A DNA stretch of 64,000 nucleotides from Microbulbifer elongatus (GCF_020524885.1 NZ_JAIVKJ010000001.1:744001-808000), one strand, 5' to 3'. Positions 43,846-52,181 are shown, numbered from the stretch's first letter. Made by a program: numbers and translations. The notes: generated from the sequence alone by a model not told the origin.

Positions 43846-44774
43846 GCCAGACTTTCCTGGTCGACGCTTCGGTCTATATTTTCCGCTACTACTTTGCGCT
43901 GCCGCCCAACTGGGAGAGCCGCAGCGGTTACTCCACAGAAGCGGTCTACGGCTTCAGCAACTTTCTGCTCGACCTGTTGGCTCGCAAACCCGCATATATC
44001 GCCTGTGCTTTTGACGAATCCCTGGGTAATTGCTTCCGCAACGACATTTATCCGGACTACAAATGCAGCCGCGCGCTGCCAGATGAGGCACTGGCCTACC
44101 AGCTGGCAGCCTGCCGGGAAATGGCCGAAGCACTGGGTATTGCCAGTTATGCCAGCGACCGCTACGAGGCGGACGATATTCTGGCAACCCTGACGCGACG
44201 GTGCGTGGAAAATGGCGCTGCGCCGGTGATCGTGACCCGGGACAAGGATCTTGGCCAGCTGTTGGAGCGCGGTGCCGCCAGCCTGTGGGATTTCGCTGCC
44301 GACCAGCATCTGGGCTGTGCGGAGATAGGGCTCAAGTTTGGTGTGCGCCCCGGCCAGATAGCCGACTATCTGGCCCTGGTCGGCGACGCCATCGACGATA
44401 TCCCCGGAGTCCCCGGTATCGGTGCCAAAACCGCGGCGCGATTGCTGGCGGAGTTTGACGATGTCGAGTCTTTGATTGTTAAAGTGGATCAGGTTGCCAC
44501 CCTGAAAATCCGCGGGGCTGCGGGCATTGCCAGAAAAATTACCGAGCATGCGGATCAGATGCGTATGGCACTGCAGCTGGCACAACTGGAATATCAGGTG
44601 CCGCTGGCGGTCGGTAAGGCCGGGATAGAAGGCATTGCCTGTGCGCCACGGGAACCGGATCTGGCCATTGCGCTGGCGGAAGAGTTTGGCATTGGCGGAC
44701 TTGCCGGAAAGATTCGCCGCACACTCGAAAGTCTGCAAAACCGCGAAAACCTGATGAGTACAGCAACCCAATGA
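43842..44774 (+). CDS. 5'-3' exonuclease / flap endonuclease-like (ExoIX-like)
   Basis: This 310-residue protein matches the 5'-nuclease domain of DNA polymerase I and Xni. It has the N-terminal LVDASVYIFRYYFALP motif, the acidic metal site around ACAFDESLGNCFRNDIYPDYK and EADDILATL, and the helix-hairpin-helix VPGIGAKTAARLLAEF near residue 190. No polymerase domain follows. It probably trims 5' flaps during repair or Okazaki fragment processing. Four-base ATGA overlaps link it to both epmC and pdxB. Confidence 0.87.
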   Translation: MSQTFLVDASVYIFRYYFALPPNWESRSGYSTEAVYGFSNFLLDLLARKPAYIACAFDESLGNCFRNDIYPDYKCSRALPDEALAYQLAACREMAEALGIASYASDRYEADDILATLTRRCVENGAAPVIVTRDKDLGQLLERGAASLWDFAADQHLGCAEIGLKFGVRPGQIADYLALVGDAIDDIPGVPGIGAKTAARLLAEFDDVESLIVKVDQVATLKIRGAAGIARKITEHADQMRMALQLAQLEYQVPLAVGKAGIEGIACAPREPDLAIALAEEFGIGGLAGKIRRTLESLQNRENLMSTATQ

Positions 44775-45889
44775 CAATGAATATCGTTGCCGACGAAAAC
44801 ATTCCCGGGCTGGATACCTGGTTTGCGGACCTGGGGAACATCACCCGCGTACCCGGGCGCACTATGACCCGCGCGCAGCTGGCAGCGGCCGACATATTGC
44901 TGGTGCGCTCGGTTACCCAGGTGGATAAAGAGCTGCTTGAAGGCACCCCGGTCCGTTTTGTGGGCAGCTGTACCATCGGTACCGACCATCTGGATACGCT
45001 GTGGCTGGAGCAGCAGGGAATCTCCTGGAGTGCTGCGCCGGGCTGCAACGCCAATTCGGTCGTGGAGTATGTATTTTGTGTATTGGCTGCACTGAATGTG
45101 GACTGGCGCAATCGCAGTTTTGGCATCGTTGGCTGCGGCAATGTTGGCGGGAGTCTGCAGCGCAAACTCCGTGCGCTGGGTATCCCCTGCAAGGTTTACG
45201 ACCCCTGGCTCCCTGACAATCCCGACGCGGCAGACCTATCGACCTTGCTACAGCAGGATGTGATCTGCCTGCACGCACCCCTGGTAAAAGGTGGCGAACA
45301 TCCCAGCCACCATATGATCGATGGGAAAGCGCTGTCGGCCATCAAGCCCGGAGCAGTGCTGATCAGTGCTGGACGCGGCGCCGTGGTTGATAGCGCCGCG
45401 CTGCTGTCGCTTTTGCAGCAATCGGCACCGTTTACCTGTGTACTGGACGTGTGGGAAAACGAGCCGGATATCGGCCTCGATCTGCTGGAGAAAGCCGATC
45501 TCGGCAGCCCTCATATCGCAGGTTATAGCCACGACGGGAAGCTGGCTGGTACCCGGCTGGTGCGTGAGGCGTTAAATCGTGCCCTGTCTTTGCCGCCGGT
45601 AGAGATCGATGGTGAGTCCACAGGGGAGTGGCAGTCGGTTACCACCAAAGAAAAGGGCTTTGCTGCGATTCGCGACCTTTTGCTGCAAATGTACGATCCC
45701 CGCGCCGACGACCAACGCCTGCGCGCCGCTGCACAGCAAGCCCGTGCCGGAGCGCAGTCCATGGCGATCGCCTTCGATCAGCTGCGCAAGCAGTACCCCA
45801 GGCGCCTGGAATTTTCTCACTTCCGACTTGAGGCGCCGCAACTGGACGCTGAGACGCGCAAGCAATTGGAAATCCTGGGGCTCAAGTGA
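44771..45889 (+). CDS. pdxB: Erythronate-4-phosphate dehydrogenase
   Basis: PdxB catalyses the second step of DXP-dependent pyridoxal phosphate synthesis. The 372-residue protein is a D-2-hydroxyacid dehydrogenase with the catalytic sequence of the PdxB subfamily: VGSCTIGTDHLD near residue 63, GCNANSVVEYVFCVL near 97, and the NAD-binding GIVGCGNVGGSLQRKL near 120. ISAGRGAVVDSAAL and a C-terminal PdxB dimerisation domain follow. It may start at ATG 44771 or 44777. It overlaps both flanking genes. Confidence 0.94.
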   Translation: MTMNIVADENIPGLDTWFADLGNITRVPGRTMTRAQLAAADILLVRSVTQVDKELLEGTPVRFVGSCTIGTDHLDTLWLEQQGISWSAAPGCNANSVVEYVFCVLAALNVDWRNRSFGIVGCGNVGGSLQRKLRALGIPCKVYDPWLPDNPDAADLSTLLQQDVICLHAPLVKGGEHPSHHMIDGKALSAIKPGAVLISAGRGAVVDSAALLSLLQQSAPFTCVLDVWENEPDIGLDLLEKADLGSPHIAGYSHDGKLAGTRLVREALNRALSLPPVEIDGESTGEWQSVTTKEKGFAAIRDLLLQMYDPRADDQRLRAAAQQARAGAQSMAIAFDQLRKQYPRRLEFSHFRLEAPQLDAETRKQLEILGLK

Positions 45890-47058
45890 AACTCAAGAAA
45901 CTCGGACTGATCATCAACCCCTGGGCGGGTATCGGCGGCCCCGCAGGCCTTAAAGGCAGTGATGGTGCGGAGACGGTTGCGCAGGCACTGGCGGCGGGCA
46001 TCGAACCGCAGTCTCACAAGCGTGCGGCAATTGCACTGCAGGCGTTGCAGCCGTTCGCCGACGCGCTGGAAATTGTCACCTTTGCCGGTGACATGGGTGA
46101 AGACCTGGCACGCGAGCTGGGGTTCACGGTACAGGTGGTCGGCGCCGCAACCTCCGGCCGCTCAACCCCAGAGGATTCCGAGGCGGCGGCAAAAGCCATT
46201 CGCTCTGCCGGTGCCGACCTGATCGTATTTGCCGGCGGCGACGGCACCGCGCGCAATATGGTGAATGCTCTGGGCGACAACTTTCCGGTGCTGGGTATTC
46301 CCGCCGGGGTAAAAATGCACTCCGCCTGCTTCGCCATTTCACCGAAAGCGGGCGGGGAAGTGTTGCGCCGCCTGATGGCCGGTGAACTGGTGGATCTGCA
46401 CCAGCACGAAGTGCGCGATATCGACGAGAAGTCCTTCCGCGAGGGTCGTGTCAGCACCCGCTATTACGGGGAGTTGTTGGTGCCGGAAGAGGGACATTTC
46501 CTGCAGGCGGTAAAAAATGCCGGCCGCGAAGTGGAAGAGTTGGCGGTGGCCGATATTGCCGCGGAAATAATCGAGGAAATCGACGAACAGGATCCTCAGA
46601 CCCTGTATATCTTCGGTCCAGGCTCCACCACCCTCGCCGTACTCTCAGAGTTGGGCGAGGAAGGTACCCTGCTGGGGGTGGATCTGTGGAAGGACGGTTC
46701 CCTGTTGGCGGCAGACGTCAATGCGCTAGAGATAGAAGCCGCCATCCAGCGTCACCGCGAAGATAATGCGGAAAAGCCGGTAAAAATCATACTAACGGCT
46801 ATCGGTGGCCAGGGGCACCTCATAGGTCGTGGCAACCAGCAGCTGTCGCCGACGGTGCTGAGGGCGGTTGGGCGCGAACACCTGATGGTTGTGGCCACCA
46901 AAACCAAAATCACCGAGCTGGGTGGGCGGCCGCTGTTGATCGACAGTGGCGATTCGTCACTGGATGAAGCCTGGAGCGGCTTTATTCCCGTAGTTACCGG
47001 GTACCGCGACGAAATTCTTTATCCGCTGTCCGGGGACGGCAGCGGCCAGGCTCAGTGA
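45886..47058 (+). CDS. ATP-NAD kinase family protein
   Basis: The 390-residue protein belongs to the larger NAD-kinase-like COG3199 group rather than to canonical PpnK. It has LGLIINPWAGIGGPAGLKGSDG at the N-terminus, the NAD-kinase GGDGTARNMV motif near residue 119 and GIPAGVKMHSACFA next to it. A C-terminal extension absent from PpnK contains the AIGGQGHLIGRGNQQLSP block. The substrate is unproven and need not be NAD. The GTG start overlaps the pdxB stop (GTGA), so translation is coupled. Confidence 0.87.
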   Translation: MKLKKLGLIINPWAGIGGPAGLKGSDGAETVAQALAAGIEPQSHKRAAIALQALQPFADALEIVTFAGDMGEDLARELGFTVQVVGAATSGRSTPEDSEAAAKAIRSAGADLIVFAGGDGTARNMVNALGDNFPVLGIPAGVKMHSACFAISPKAGGEVLRRLMAGELVDLHQHEVRDIDEKSFREGRVSTRYYGELLVPEEGHFLQAVKNAGREVEELAVADIAAEIIEEIDEQDPQTLYIFGPGSTTLAVLSELGEEGTLLGVDLWKDGSLLAADVNALEIEAAIQRHREDNAEKPVKIILTAIGGQGHLIGRGNQQLSPTVLRAVGREHLMVVATKTKITELGGRPLLIDSGDSSLDEAWSGFIPVVTGYRDEILYPLSGDGSGQAQ

Positions 47059-47115
47059 GCCTTTCTTATTACTATCAGCCTTACTTTTATCAGTAACAAA
47101 ACAGCGAGTACTACA

Positions 47116-48060
47116 TTGAACTGGGAATCCCTGCTGCAGATTGTGCGCAGTAAACTTGAGCAGTCACGCCCGGCAGAAAGCGCCTTGGACAGCCGCCGCC
47201 TGTTTCACGGCCGCGGCAACGTGTATCCCGGATTTGAGCGAGTTTGTGTAGACAGCTATCACCCCGCGATTCTGGTGACCCTGTTTGAAGAGTACGAGGG
47301 TGAGGACGCGCTTGCGCAGCAACTGTGGTCACTGGTGCAGCCCTTCGGTTATACCGGTATCGCCGTGCAGCGCCGTTACCAGCCTCGCGCGCCGATCCTG
47401 TGGGAGTGCGGCGAGCCTGTCGAAGCGCCGGTTGCACGCCGCGGTGCGCTGGAATTCCCACTGACCTTTGATCGGCAAAACGTAGGCTTCTTTCTGGATA
47501 TCGAGCCCGGCCGCCAGTGGCTGGAGCAGCAGGTGCGGGAAAAAGCGGGCAAGGTGGAAAACCTCAAGCTGCTCAATCTGTTTTCGTTTACCTGTGCCTT
47601 TTCGGTGGTGGCGCGGGCGGCCGGCGATCTGGAGATACTCAATATCGACCTGAACAAGGGCGTGTTAAAACGCGGGCAGGCGAATCACCAGTTCAACGAC
47701 CTTCCCATGAAAGGCATTCGCTTTGTTGCCCGGGATGCCGTGCGAGACTTCAAGCGCTATGACCGCAGCGGTCCCTTCCAGCTCGCCGTGGTGGATCCGC
47801 CGACGCGGCAGAGAGGAGCGTTTGAAGTGGAGATCAATTATGCAAAGCTGCTTGAAAAATTGCCGGCATGTCTCGCTGATCAGGCGGACTTGTTGTTCGT
47901 ACTGAACTCACCGGCGCACAGTGAGGCGTATTTTCGCGAGTTGATTCGTGCCGCCAATCCCGGTTATTCCGTGGTAGAGCGGTTGCCGCAGAACCCGGAC
48001 TTTCCCGATAGCGACCCGGATGCAGCGCTGAAGATGTTGCATGTGGCGTTTAGGCGGTAG
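47116..48060 (+). CDS. Class I SAM-dependent rRNA methyltransferase, RlmI/RlmK-like
   Basis: This 314-residue methyltransferase shows motif I LKLLNLFSFTCAFSVVARAAG near residue 155, an acidic motif II (LEILNIDLNKGVL), and the DPPTRQRGAFEV active-site motif near residue 233, like RlmI, RlmK and related m5C/m2G enzymes. N-terminal substrate-binding segments are short and there is no PUA or THUMP domain. The target base is therefore uncertain. The start codon is TTG. It follows the kinase-like gene by 57 bases and converges on the slipin gene. Confidence 0.83.
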   Translation: MNWESLLQIVRSKLEQSRPAESALDSRRLFHGRGNVYPGFERVCVDSYHPAILVTLFEEYEGEDALAQQLWSLVQPFGYTGIAVQRRYQPRAPILWECGEPVEAPVARRGALEFPLTFDRQNVGFFLDIEPGRQWLEQQVREKAGKVENLKLLNLFSFTCAFSVVARAAGDLEILNIDLNKGVLKRGQANHQFNDLPMKGIRFVARDAVRDFKRYDRSGPFQLAVVDPPTRQRGAFEVEINYAKLLEKLPACLADQADLLFVLNSPAHSEAYFRELIRAANPGYSVVERLPQNPDFPDSDPDAALKMLHVAFRR

Positions 48061-48133
48061 GCGACTGGGTACATATAGAAGCGAAACTAGAAACGAAACA
48101 AAAAAGGGTGCCGCAAAATTTAGCGGCACCCTG

Positions 48134-49291
48134 TTAACGCGCAGCATCCACCGGGCTGCGTAGCTTTACGAGCTCTGTCATCAGGCCATCGAGCCCTCCG
48201 TAGACAGAAATTCGCTCGATCTTGCCGGTAACACGCTCAAGTGCCTCCAGCTCTTTCAAACGCATCAATGTGCCGTTGCTTTCCATCATCTTCGCCGTGT
48301 TATGCAGCGCGCGGACCGCTTGCGTCTCTTCACGACGACGAATCAGGTTGGCTTCGGCTTCCTTCTGCGCTTCGACCACACGGTTGAGAATGGCTTTCAT
48401 CTCACCCGGCAGGACAATGTCCTTGACGCCGATATCGCAGACCTCCACACCGATGCCGCTGAGGCCTTCGCCGAGGATTTCCTTGATATCCCCATTGAGG
48501 GCGCGCTTGTTCTCGAGTAGCTCATCTAGCTTACGCGTGCCAACGGCTTCGCGCAGGGCAAGCTGAAGTGCACGATACGTGTGACTGCTGTAGTCGCCTG
48601 CGGTGGTGTTGGTTTTTTCTGCGTCCACTACCCGATAGCTCGCAGACAGGTTGATTCGCAGTGATACCCGATCGCGGGTCAGGATTTCCTGGCCGCTCAC
48701 CTCCGCCAGTTGCATGCGCAAATCAATCAGCTTCACCTGAATGCTTCGTCCAGGTCTCCAGTAGGCGTAATAACCCGGTTCCAGCCAGTCGACAAGCTGC
48801 CCGTTGACCAGCAGCATACCGCGATGGCTATCCGGGACCTCGGTCAGATACACCAGGTTACGCACCTTGGTTTCTAGTGACGCAGGCAGACTGAAGCGCA
48901 GTGCTGTCGCCAGCTCAGGAGATAGCGCAAAGGCATCGTGAAGGTTGATCTTGTCTACGGTAACCTGATCGACTCCTTTCCAGATGGCCAATTCACGGGC
49001 GGGCAGCACGATATCGTCCAACCGCCCGTCCCGGTACAGCAGCGCGACCTCATCATCTCCAGTCTCTACACAATCGATATACTGCTCGAGCTCCGGGTGA
49101 TTGCGCAGCAGGTACTTCATCTTCGGTCGCGGGATGGTCAGATCTGTAACCTCATAATGCTCGACCGTCATGGAATAGACGTGCGGACCAAAGCGATGGG
49201 TTCCCGCCTCCAGCAGGGATACAAAGCCCCCGCGCTGAAATACCAGTGCGCGCACATTCTCCGGGATTTCGATTGTTCTCCAAAAAAGCAT
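48134..49291 (-). CDS. Slipin (SPFH/band 7 domain) protein
   Basis: This 385-residue SPFH-family protein is unusual in lacking an N-terminal membrane anchor and in having an extended N-terminal region (about 1-145) that itself looks SPFH-like (LFWRTIEIPENVRALVFQRGGF). The second region is the slipin domain proper: LVYLTEVPDSHRGMLLVNGQLV, then VKLIDLRMQLAEVSGQEILTRDRVSLRINLSASYRVVD, and the C-terminal coiled coil with ILNRVVEAQKEAEANLIRRREETQAVRALHNTAKMME. Relatives occur in bacterial RNA-repair operons with RtcB, which is absent here. An AAGGAGG site precedes the ATG, and a tRNA-like gene lies upstream on the same strand. Confidence 0.88.
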   Translation of the reverse strand: MLFWRTIEIPENVRALVFQRGGFVSLLEAGTHRFGPHVYSMTVEHYEVTDLTIPRPKMKYLLRNHPELEQYIDCVETGDDEVALLYRDGRLDDIVLPARELAIWKGVDQVTVDKINLHDAFALSPELATALRFSLPASLETKVRNLVYLTEVPDSHRGMLLVNGQLVDWLEPGYYAYWRPGRSIQVKLIDLRMQLAEVSGQEILTRDRVSLRINLSASYRVVDAEKTNTTAGDYSSHTYRALQLALREAVGTRKLDELLENKRALNGDIKEILGEGLSGIGVEVCDIGVKDIVLPGEMKAILNRVVEAQKEAEANLIRRREETQAVRALHNTAKMMESNGTLMRLKELEALERVTGKIERISVYGGLDGLMTELVKLRSPVDAAR

Positions 49292-49644
49292 GACACCTCC
49301 TTGTCATATGGCATCTTTCACAAACGCATGCGCAAGCGCATGCTAAAAAAGTGGGGGAGTCCACCCGCAGAGTCTGCGGCCGACAGCAGCTGGGTGTTGG
49401 GCCAATCCACCTGTACGCGCGGTACGCGTATAGATGGAAGACAGACATGGGTGAAGACGGAAAGACGAATAGTCTACTAGGCAATACTGCACCCAGCCCC
49501 TCCTCTACCGATCTGCCCGGCACAGCACACAGGCATACTGCCGGCGGCTGACCCACGGTGCACCAAAGCTGGCACAGTGGATCCCCCGTTGTTACATGCT
49601 CCGAAGGCATGAGGGGAGTTGCACCCCGGCCCGAAGGCCCCTTG
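49292..49644 (-). ncRNA. Long structured leader of the slipin gene (candidate ncRNA)
   Basis: No open frame of note lies in these 350 bases on the slipin strand. They are rich in hairpins. From the tRNA-like end they include GGCC-TTCG-GGCC, GGGG-TGCAACT-CCCC, CATGC-loop-GCATG, an enclosing GGTGCA/TGCACC pair, GCCGGCA/TGCCGGGC, and a perfect eight-base-pair stem (49332-49349 region) just before the ribosome site. Together they suggest a folded RNA or regulatory leader. The fold was not computed, and the class is unknown. Confidence 0.45.
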
Positions 49645-49673
49645 CAAAAACAATTTCGATTTACAGTCGAATG
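49645..49673 (-). terminator. Weak terminator after the tRNA-like gene
   Basis: On the minus strand, TTCGA and TCGAA pair around CTGTAAA and are followed by TTGTTTTT, immediately 3' of the tRNA-like sequence. The stem is short, so termination may be partial. Confidence 0.5.
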
Positions 49674-49677
49674 TTAA

Positions 49678-49750
49678 TGGCTATTGCGGGATTTGAACCC
49701 ACGACACACGAAGTCAAAGTTCGTTGCTCTACCAATTGAGCTAAATAGCA
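49678..49750 (-). tRNA. tRNA-like gene, anticodon UUG (glutamine-like), atypical
   Basis: The 73-base sequence folds into a standard cloverleaf: acceptor TGCTATT with AATAGCC, D arm GCTC-AATTGGTA-GAGC, anticodon arm ACGAA-CTTTGAC-TTCGT giving UUG, a five-base variable loop, and T arm GTGGG-TTCAAAT-CCCGC. It differs from the other tRNA genes here: position 1:72 is a U-C mismatch, the discriminator is A rather than the G expected for glutamine, and CCA is not encoded. It may be a functional tRNA matured by CCA-adding enzyme, a tRNA mimic, or a decayed gene. Confidence 0.7.
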
Positions 49751-49918
49751 ATGCCTATCGCCCGTACAACGGTCGGTACACGGTAAGCCACTGGCCACCG
49801 CGCCAGCCTGGTCTTCGGAACCAGGGCCGCAGTCCGCTTCGTCAACGATAAACTCGGTGTCGACCTCCTGATCACCCCTCAAATGCTTTGCATCAGAGAA
49901 AATCAAAAGGCCAAAACT

Positions 49919-49954
49919 AAAAAAACCCGCGTGTTGTGCCACGCGGGGTTTTGA
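49919..49954 (-). terminator. Rho-independent terminator (minus strand)
   Basis: A GC-rich stem of about ten base pairs (AACCCGCGTG with CACGCGGGGTT) ends in a run of T on the minus strand. It would terminate a transcript coming from the region above 49990. Confidence 0.85.
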
Positions 49955-49996
49955 TATTCCACGCAGCCGGCATTCGAATGCCGGCATGCCGGCAAG

Positions 49997-50131
49997 TTAA
50001 ATTGGGGCTATAAAGCACTGATTTCCATTAGTACTGATGGTTTTAGGCCTGCTAAATACAGGCTTCCGCCATTGTTTTAACGGTAACCGCGCCCAAAGGC
50101 GCTTGCTTAATCTATCCGTGTTTCTATACAT
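49997..50131 (-). CDS. Candidate 44-residue basic protein
   Basis: A 44-codon frame starts at ATG 50131 (MYRNTDRLSKRLWARLPLKQ) and ends CFIAPI. AGGA stands eight bases before the ATG. The product is strongly basic, with no clear membrane segment. The unit lies between two minus-strand terminators (50168-50202 and 49919-49954), which is consistent with a small independent gene. The same RNA also contains several hairpins (GCCTG/CAGGC and a 20-base GCCGGCATTC-centred palindrome), so it could instead be a non-coding RNA. Confidence 0.3.
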   Translation of the reverse strand: MYRNTDRLSKRLWARLPLKQWRKPVFSRPKTISTNGNQCFIAPI

Positions 50132-50167
50132 TTCTCTGGTCCTGATATTTGGTTTTTTCAGGGCATG

Positions 50168-50202
50168 AAAAAAGCCCGGAAATTTCTTTCCGGGCTTTCA
50201 GA
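50168..50202 (-). terminator. Rho-independent terminator (minus strand)
   Basis: A perfect 12-base-pair stem (50171-50182 with 50187-50198) is followed by a T run on the minus strand. It probably ends the transcript of the aminotransferase operon upstream. Confidence 0.88.
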
Positions 50203-50327
50203 TTCTTGACGAACTTGAAATTCCGGAAGGGCCCACACCCTCCCGAAAAAAGGTGTTCTACCACATAGCACTATAAGCTCGCCACAGCGAGATAAACGTG
50301 CAGGGCTGCTGCCTTGCTAAGCTCGCG

Positions 50328-50492
50328 TCATCGGCTGCCAGGTGTTTGTTCGTCTTTGCTAAGTTCATCTTCAATTTGTTCGTCTTTGCTTTGTTCGGTT
50401 TCGAAAGTGGTGAGAATCATACGCTTGACTTTCTCTGAGTCAACACGCTCACGCTGACTCCCGTGCCAAAATATTTTTCCCGGTTTTGACAA
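50328..50492 (-). CDS. Candidate small protein with repeated SKDEQ motif
   Basis: A 54-codon frame starts with TTG at 50492, immediately after the TGA of the upstream gene and in the same frame. It reads SKPGKIFWHGSQRERVDSEK, then KRMILTTFETE, and has SKDEQ twice before the end (TPGSR). An internal ATG at 50420 would give 30 residues. The near-exact repeat of TTGTTCGTCTTTGCT in the DNA underlies the peptide repeat. There is no strong ribosome site. Translation by read-through or re-initiation from the upstream gene is possible. Confidence 0.35.
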   Translation of the reverse strand: MSKPGKIFWHGSQRERVDSEKVKRMILTTFETEQSKDEQIEDELSKDEQTPGSR

Positions 50493-50888
50493 TCAGTGGC
50501 CAAGTTTATTCATGAGACCCACCATCAGATTCGCCAGCTCGGGAGAGGACCCTTCGTGTACCGCGCTATTCAACTTTTCCGCGTTGCTGATGCCATCGTC
50601 CCCACGACTCACTAAAAGCAAAAAGCTGTGATGGGTCAAAGACGCCTCTTCCACAGCTTCTTGCCGCACCAGTTGCGAAAAATTGATATATCCGCACTCT
50701 TTCAGCCAGGTCATGGCCCCCAGGCAGGCGAGGTGGCGGGGGGAGTGCAGGCCGAATTCATCTGGTGTGTCGGGGCCGGCAATATCTTCCACGTAAATCG
50801 TGGTCGGTGCCGGAAACTGCTGGAACAGGGCCAGTAGAATCCGCCCGGCATCGCGGTAGAAATCGTGGATATGTAAATCGTCCAGCAT
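50493..50888 (-). CDS. Conserved hypothetical protein downstream of the aminotransferase
   Basis: A 131-residue cytoplasmic protein with no signal or membrane segment. The N-terminus is helical (LHIHDFYRDAGRILLALFQQFPAPTTIYVEDI) and the central LKECGYINFSQLVRQEAVEEASLTHHSFLLL looks like a winged-helix-type segment. I do not recognise the family. It follows the aminotransferase gene by 33 bases, so the two are likely co-transcribed. Confidence 0.7.
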   Translation of the reverse strand: MLDDLHIHDFYRDAGRILLALFQQFPAPTTIYVEDIAGPDTPDEFGLHSPRHLACLGAMTWLKECGYINFSQLVRQEAVEEASLTHHSFLLLVSRGDDGISNAEKLNSAVHEGSSPELANLMVGLMNKLGH

Positions 50889-50921
50889 CGGTCGCTCTCG
50901 TTACTGCTTGCCGCTCTTTTG

Positions 50922-52136
50922 TTATTTGGAATAGCGCTCGAGGAAATTGCCCAGGCGATCGATGGCGTGCGTCAGGTCATCGGCGCGGGGCAGGAACACG
51001 ATGCGCAGGTGGTCCGGTGCATCCCAGTGGAAGGCGCTGCCCTGTACCAGCAGGATTTTTTCCTGGCGCAAGAACTCGAGCACGAACTTCTCATCGTTTT
51101 CGATCTTGTGTTTGTTCAGGTCGATCCGCGGGAACAGGTAGATGGCTCCCTCGGGTTTCACGCAACTGACACCGGGAATGTCATTCAGCATCCGCAACGC
51201 CAGGTCGCGCTGCTGGCGCAGGCGGCCGCCGGGCAGCACCAGATCCTTGATGCTCTGGTATCCACCGAGGGCGGTCTGCACGGCAAACATCGCCGGCACA
51301 TTGCCGCATAGGCGCATGGACGAAAGGATGTCCATGCCCTCAATAAATCCTCGCGCGCGGTGCTTGGCTCCACTAATCACCATCCAGCCAGAGCGGAACC
51401 CGGCCAGTCGGTAGGACTTGGACAGGCCGTTGAAACTCAAACACAACACATCCTCGGCGAGAGTACCCATGGGGGTAAACACCGCATCGTCGTACAGAAT
51501 CTTGCTGTAGATCTCGTCGGCAAAGATCACCAGGTTGTGCTGGCGTGCGACTTCGACGATCTGTTCCAGCAGTTCTTTCGGATAAACCGCGCCGGTGGGG
51601 TTGTTCGGGTTGATGACCACGATGCCGCGGGTGCGCGGGGTAATCTTGGACTTGATGTCGTCGATATCTGGCAGCCAGCCGGCCTGTTCGTCACAGCGGT
51701 AGAGTACCGGTTTGGCACCGGTGAGGTTGGTGGCGGCCATCCACAGCGGATAATTCGGCATCGGCAACAGCATTTCGTCGCCGGTGTTCAGCAGCGCCTG
51801 GGTGGACATGGAGATGAGCTCGGAAACGCCGTTACCCAGGTAGATATCGTCGATATCGACGTTGGGGACTCCGAGGTTCTGGCACTCGTGCATGATCGCC
51901 TTGCGCGCGGCGAACAGGCCTTTGGATTCCACGTATCCCTGCGCCTGAGACAGGTTGTAGATTACGTCCTGAAGAATTTCATCCGGGGCATCGAAACCGA
52001 AGGGTGCCGGATTGCCGATGTTCAGTTTCATGATCCGGTGGCCCTCTTCTTCAAGGCGCGATGCTTGCTCCATGACAGGGCCGCGAATCTCGTAACAGAC
52101 GCCGTGGAGTTTTTCCGACTTGTGAATATCCTTCAT
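50922..52136 (-). CDS. alaA: Alanine aminotransferase-like PLP enzyme (AlaA-type)
   Basis: The 404-residue class I aminotransferase transfers amino groups between alanine or related amino acids and 2-oxoacids. Features are IMKLNIGNPAPFGFDAPDEI near residue 36, the substrate-binding GNGVSELISM, the NPNNPTGAVYPKELL motif near residue 180, and the PLP lysine in SFNGLSKSYRLAGFRSGWM near residue 240. The whole sequence resembles E. coli AlaA, but paralogues are hard to separate without a tree. It is divergent from the msrB unit. Confidence 0.88.
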   Translation of the reverse strand: MKDIHKSEKLHGVCYEIRGPVMEQASRLEEEGHRIMKLNIGNPAPFGFDAPDEILQDVIYNLSQAQGYVESKGLFAARKAIMHECQNLGVPNVDIDDIYLGNGVSELISMSTQALLNTGDEMLLPMPNYPLWMAATNLTGAKPVLYRCDEQAGWLPDIDDIKSKITPRTRGIVVINPNNPTGAVYPKELLEQIVEVARQHNLVIFADEIYSKILYDDAVFTPMGTLAEDVLCLSFNGLSKSYRLAGFRSGWMVISGAKHRARGFIEGMDILSSMRLCGNVPAMFAVQTALGGYQSIKDLVLPGGRLRQQRDLALRMLNDIPGVSCVKPEGAIYLFPRIDLNKHKIENDEKFVLEFLRQEKILLVQGSAFHWDAPDHLRIVFLPRADDLTHAIDRLGNFLERYSK

Positions 52137-52181
52137 TGCTGTGTTCTTTAAATAGGCTTGTGAACAGTAAACCGGTCAGTC

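Noticed and set aside
49571..49600. A possible sigma-54 promoter (GG-N10-GC) in the slipin leader.
   Set aside because: Only the four core bases match; the flanks do not resemble TGGCAC...TTGCA, and such matches are expected by chance in a region this long.
49152..49610. A 152-codon minus-strand frame over the slipin leader.
   Set aside because: It overlaps the slipin start in another frame, is Cys-rich with no recognisable domain, and coincides with the hairpins of the leader.
49661..49987. A 108-codon minus-strand frame through the tRNA-like gene.
   Set aside because: It runs through a terminator hairpin and the whole tRNA cloverleaf, so it is not a likely protein gene.
50005..50160. Possible tmRNA, SRP RNA or 6S RNA in the slipin-aminotransferase gap.
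   Set aside because: I compared the remembered core motifs of those RNAs by eye and found none on either strand.
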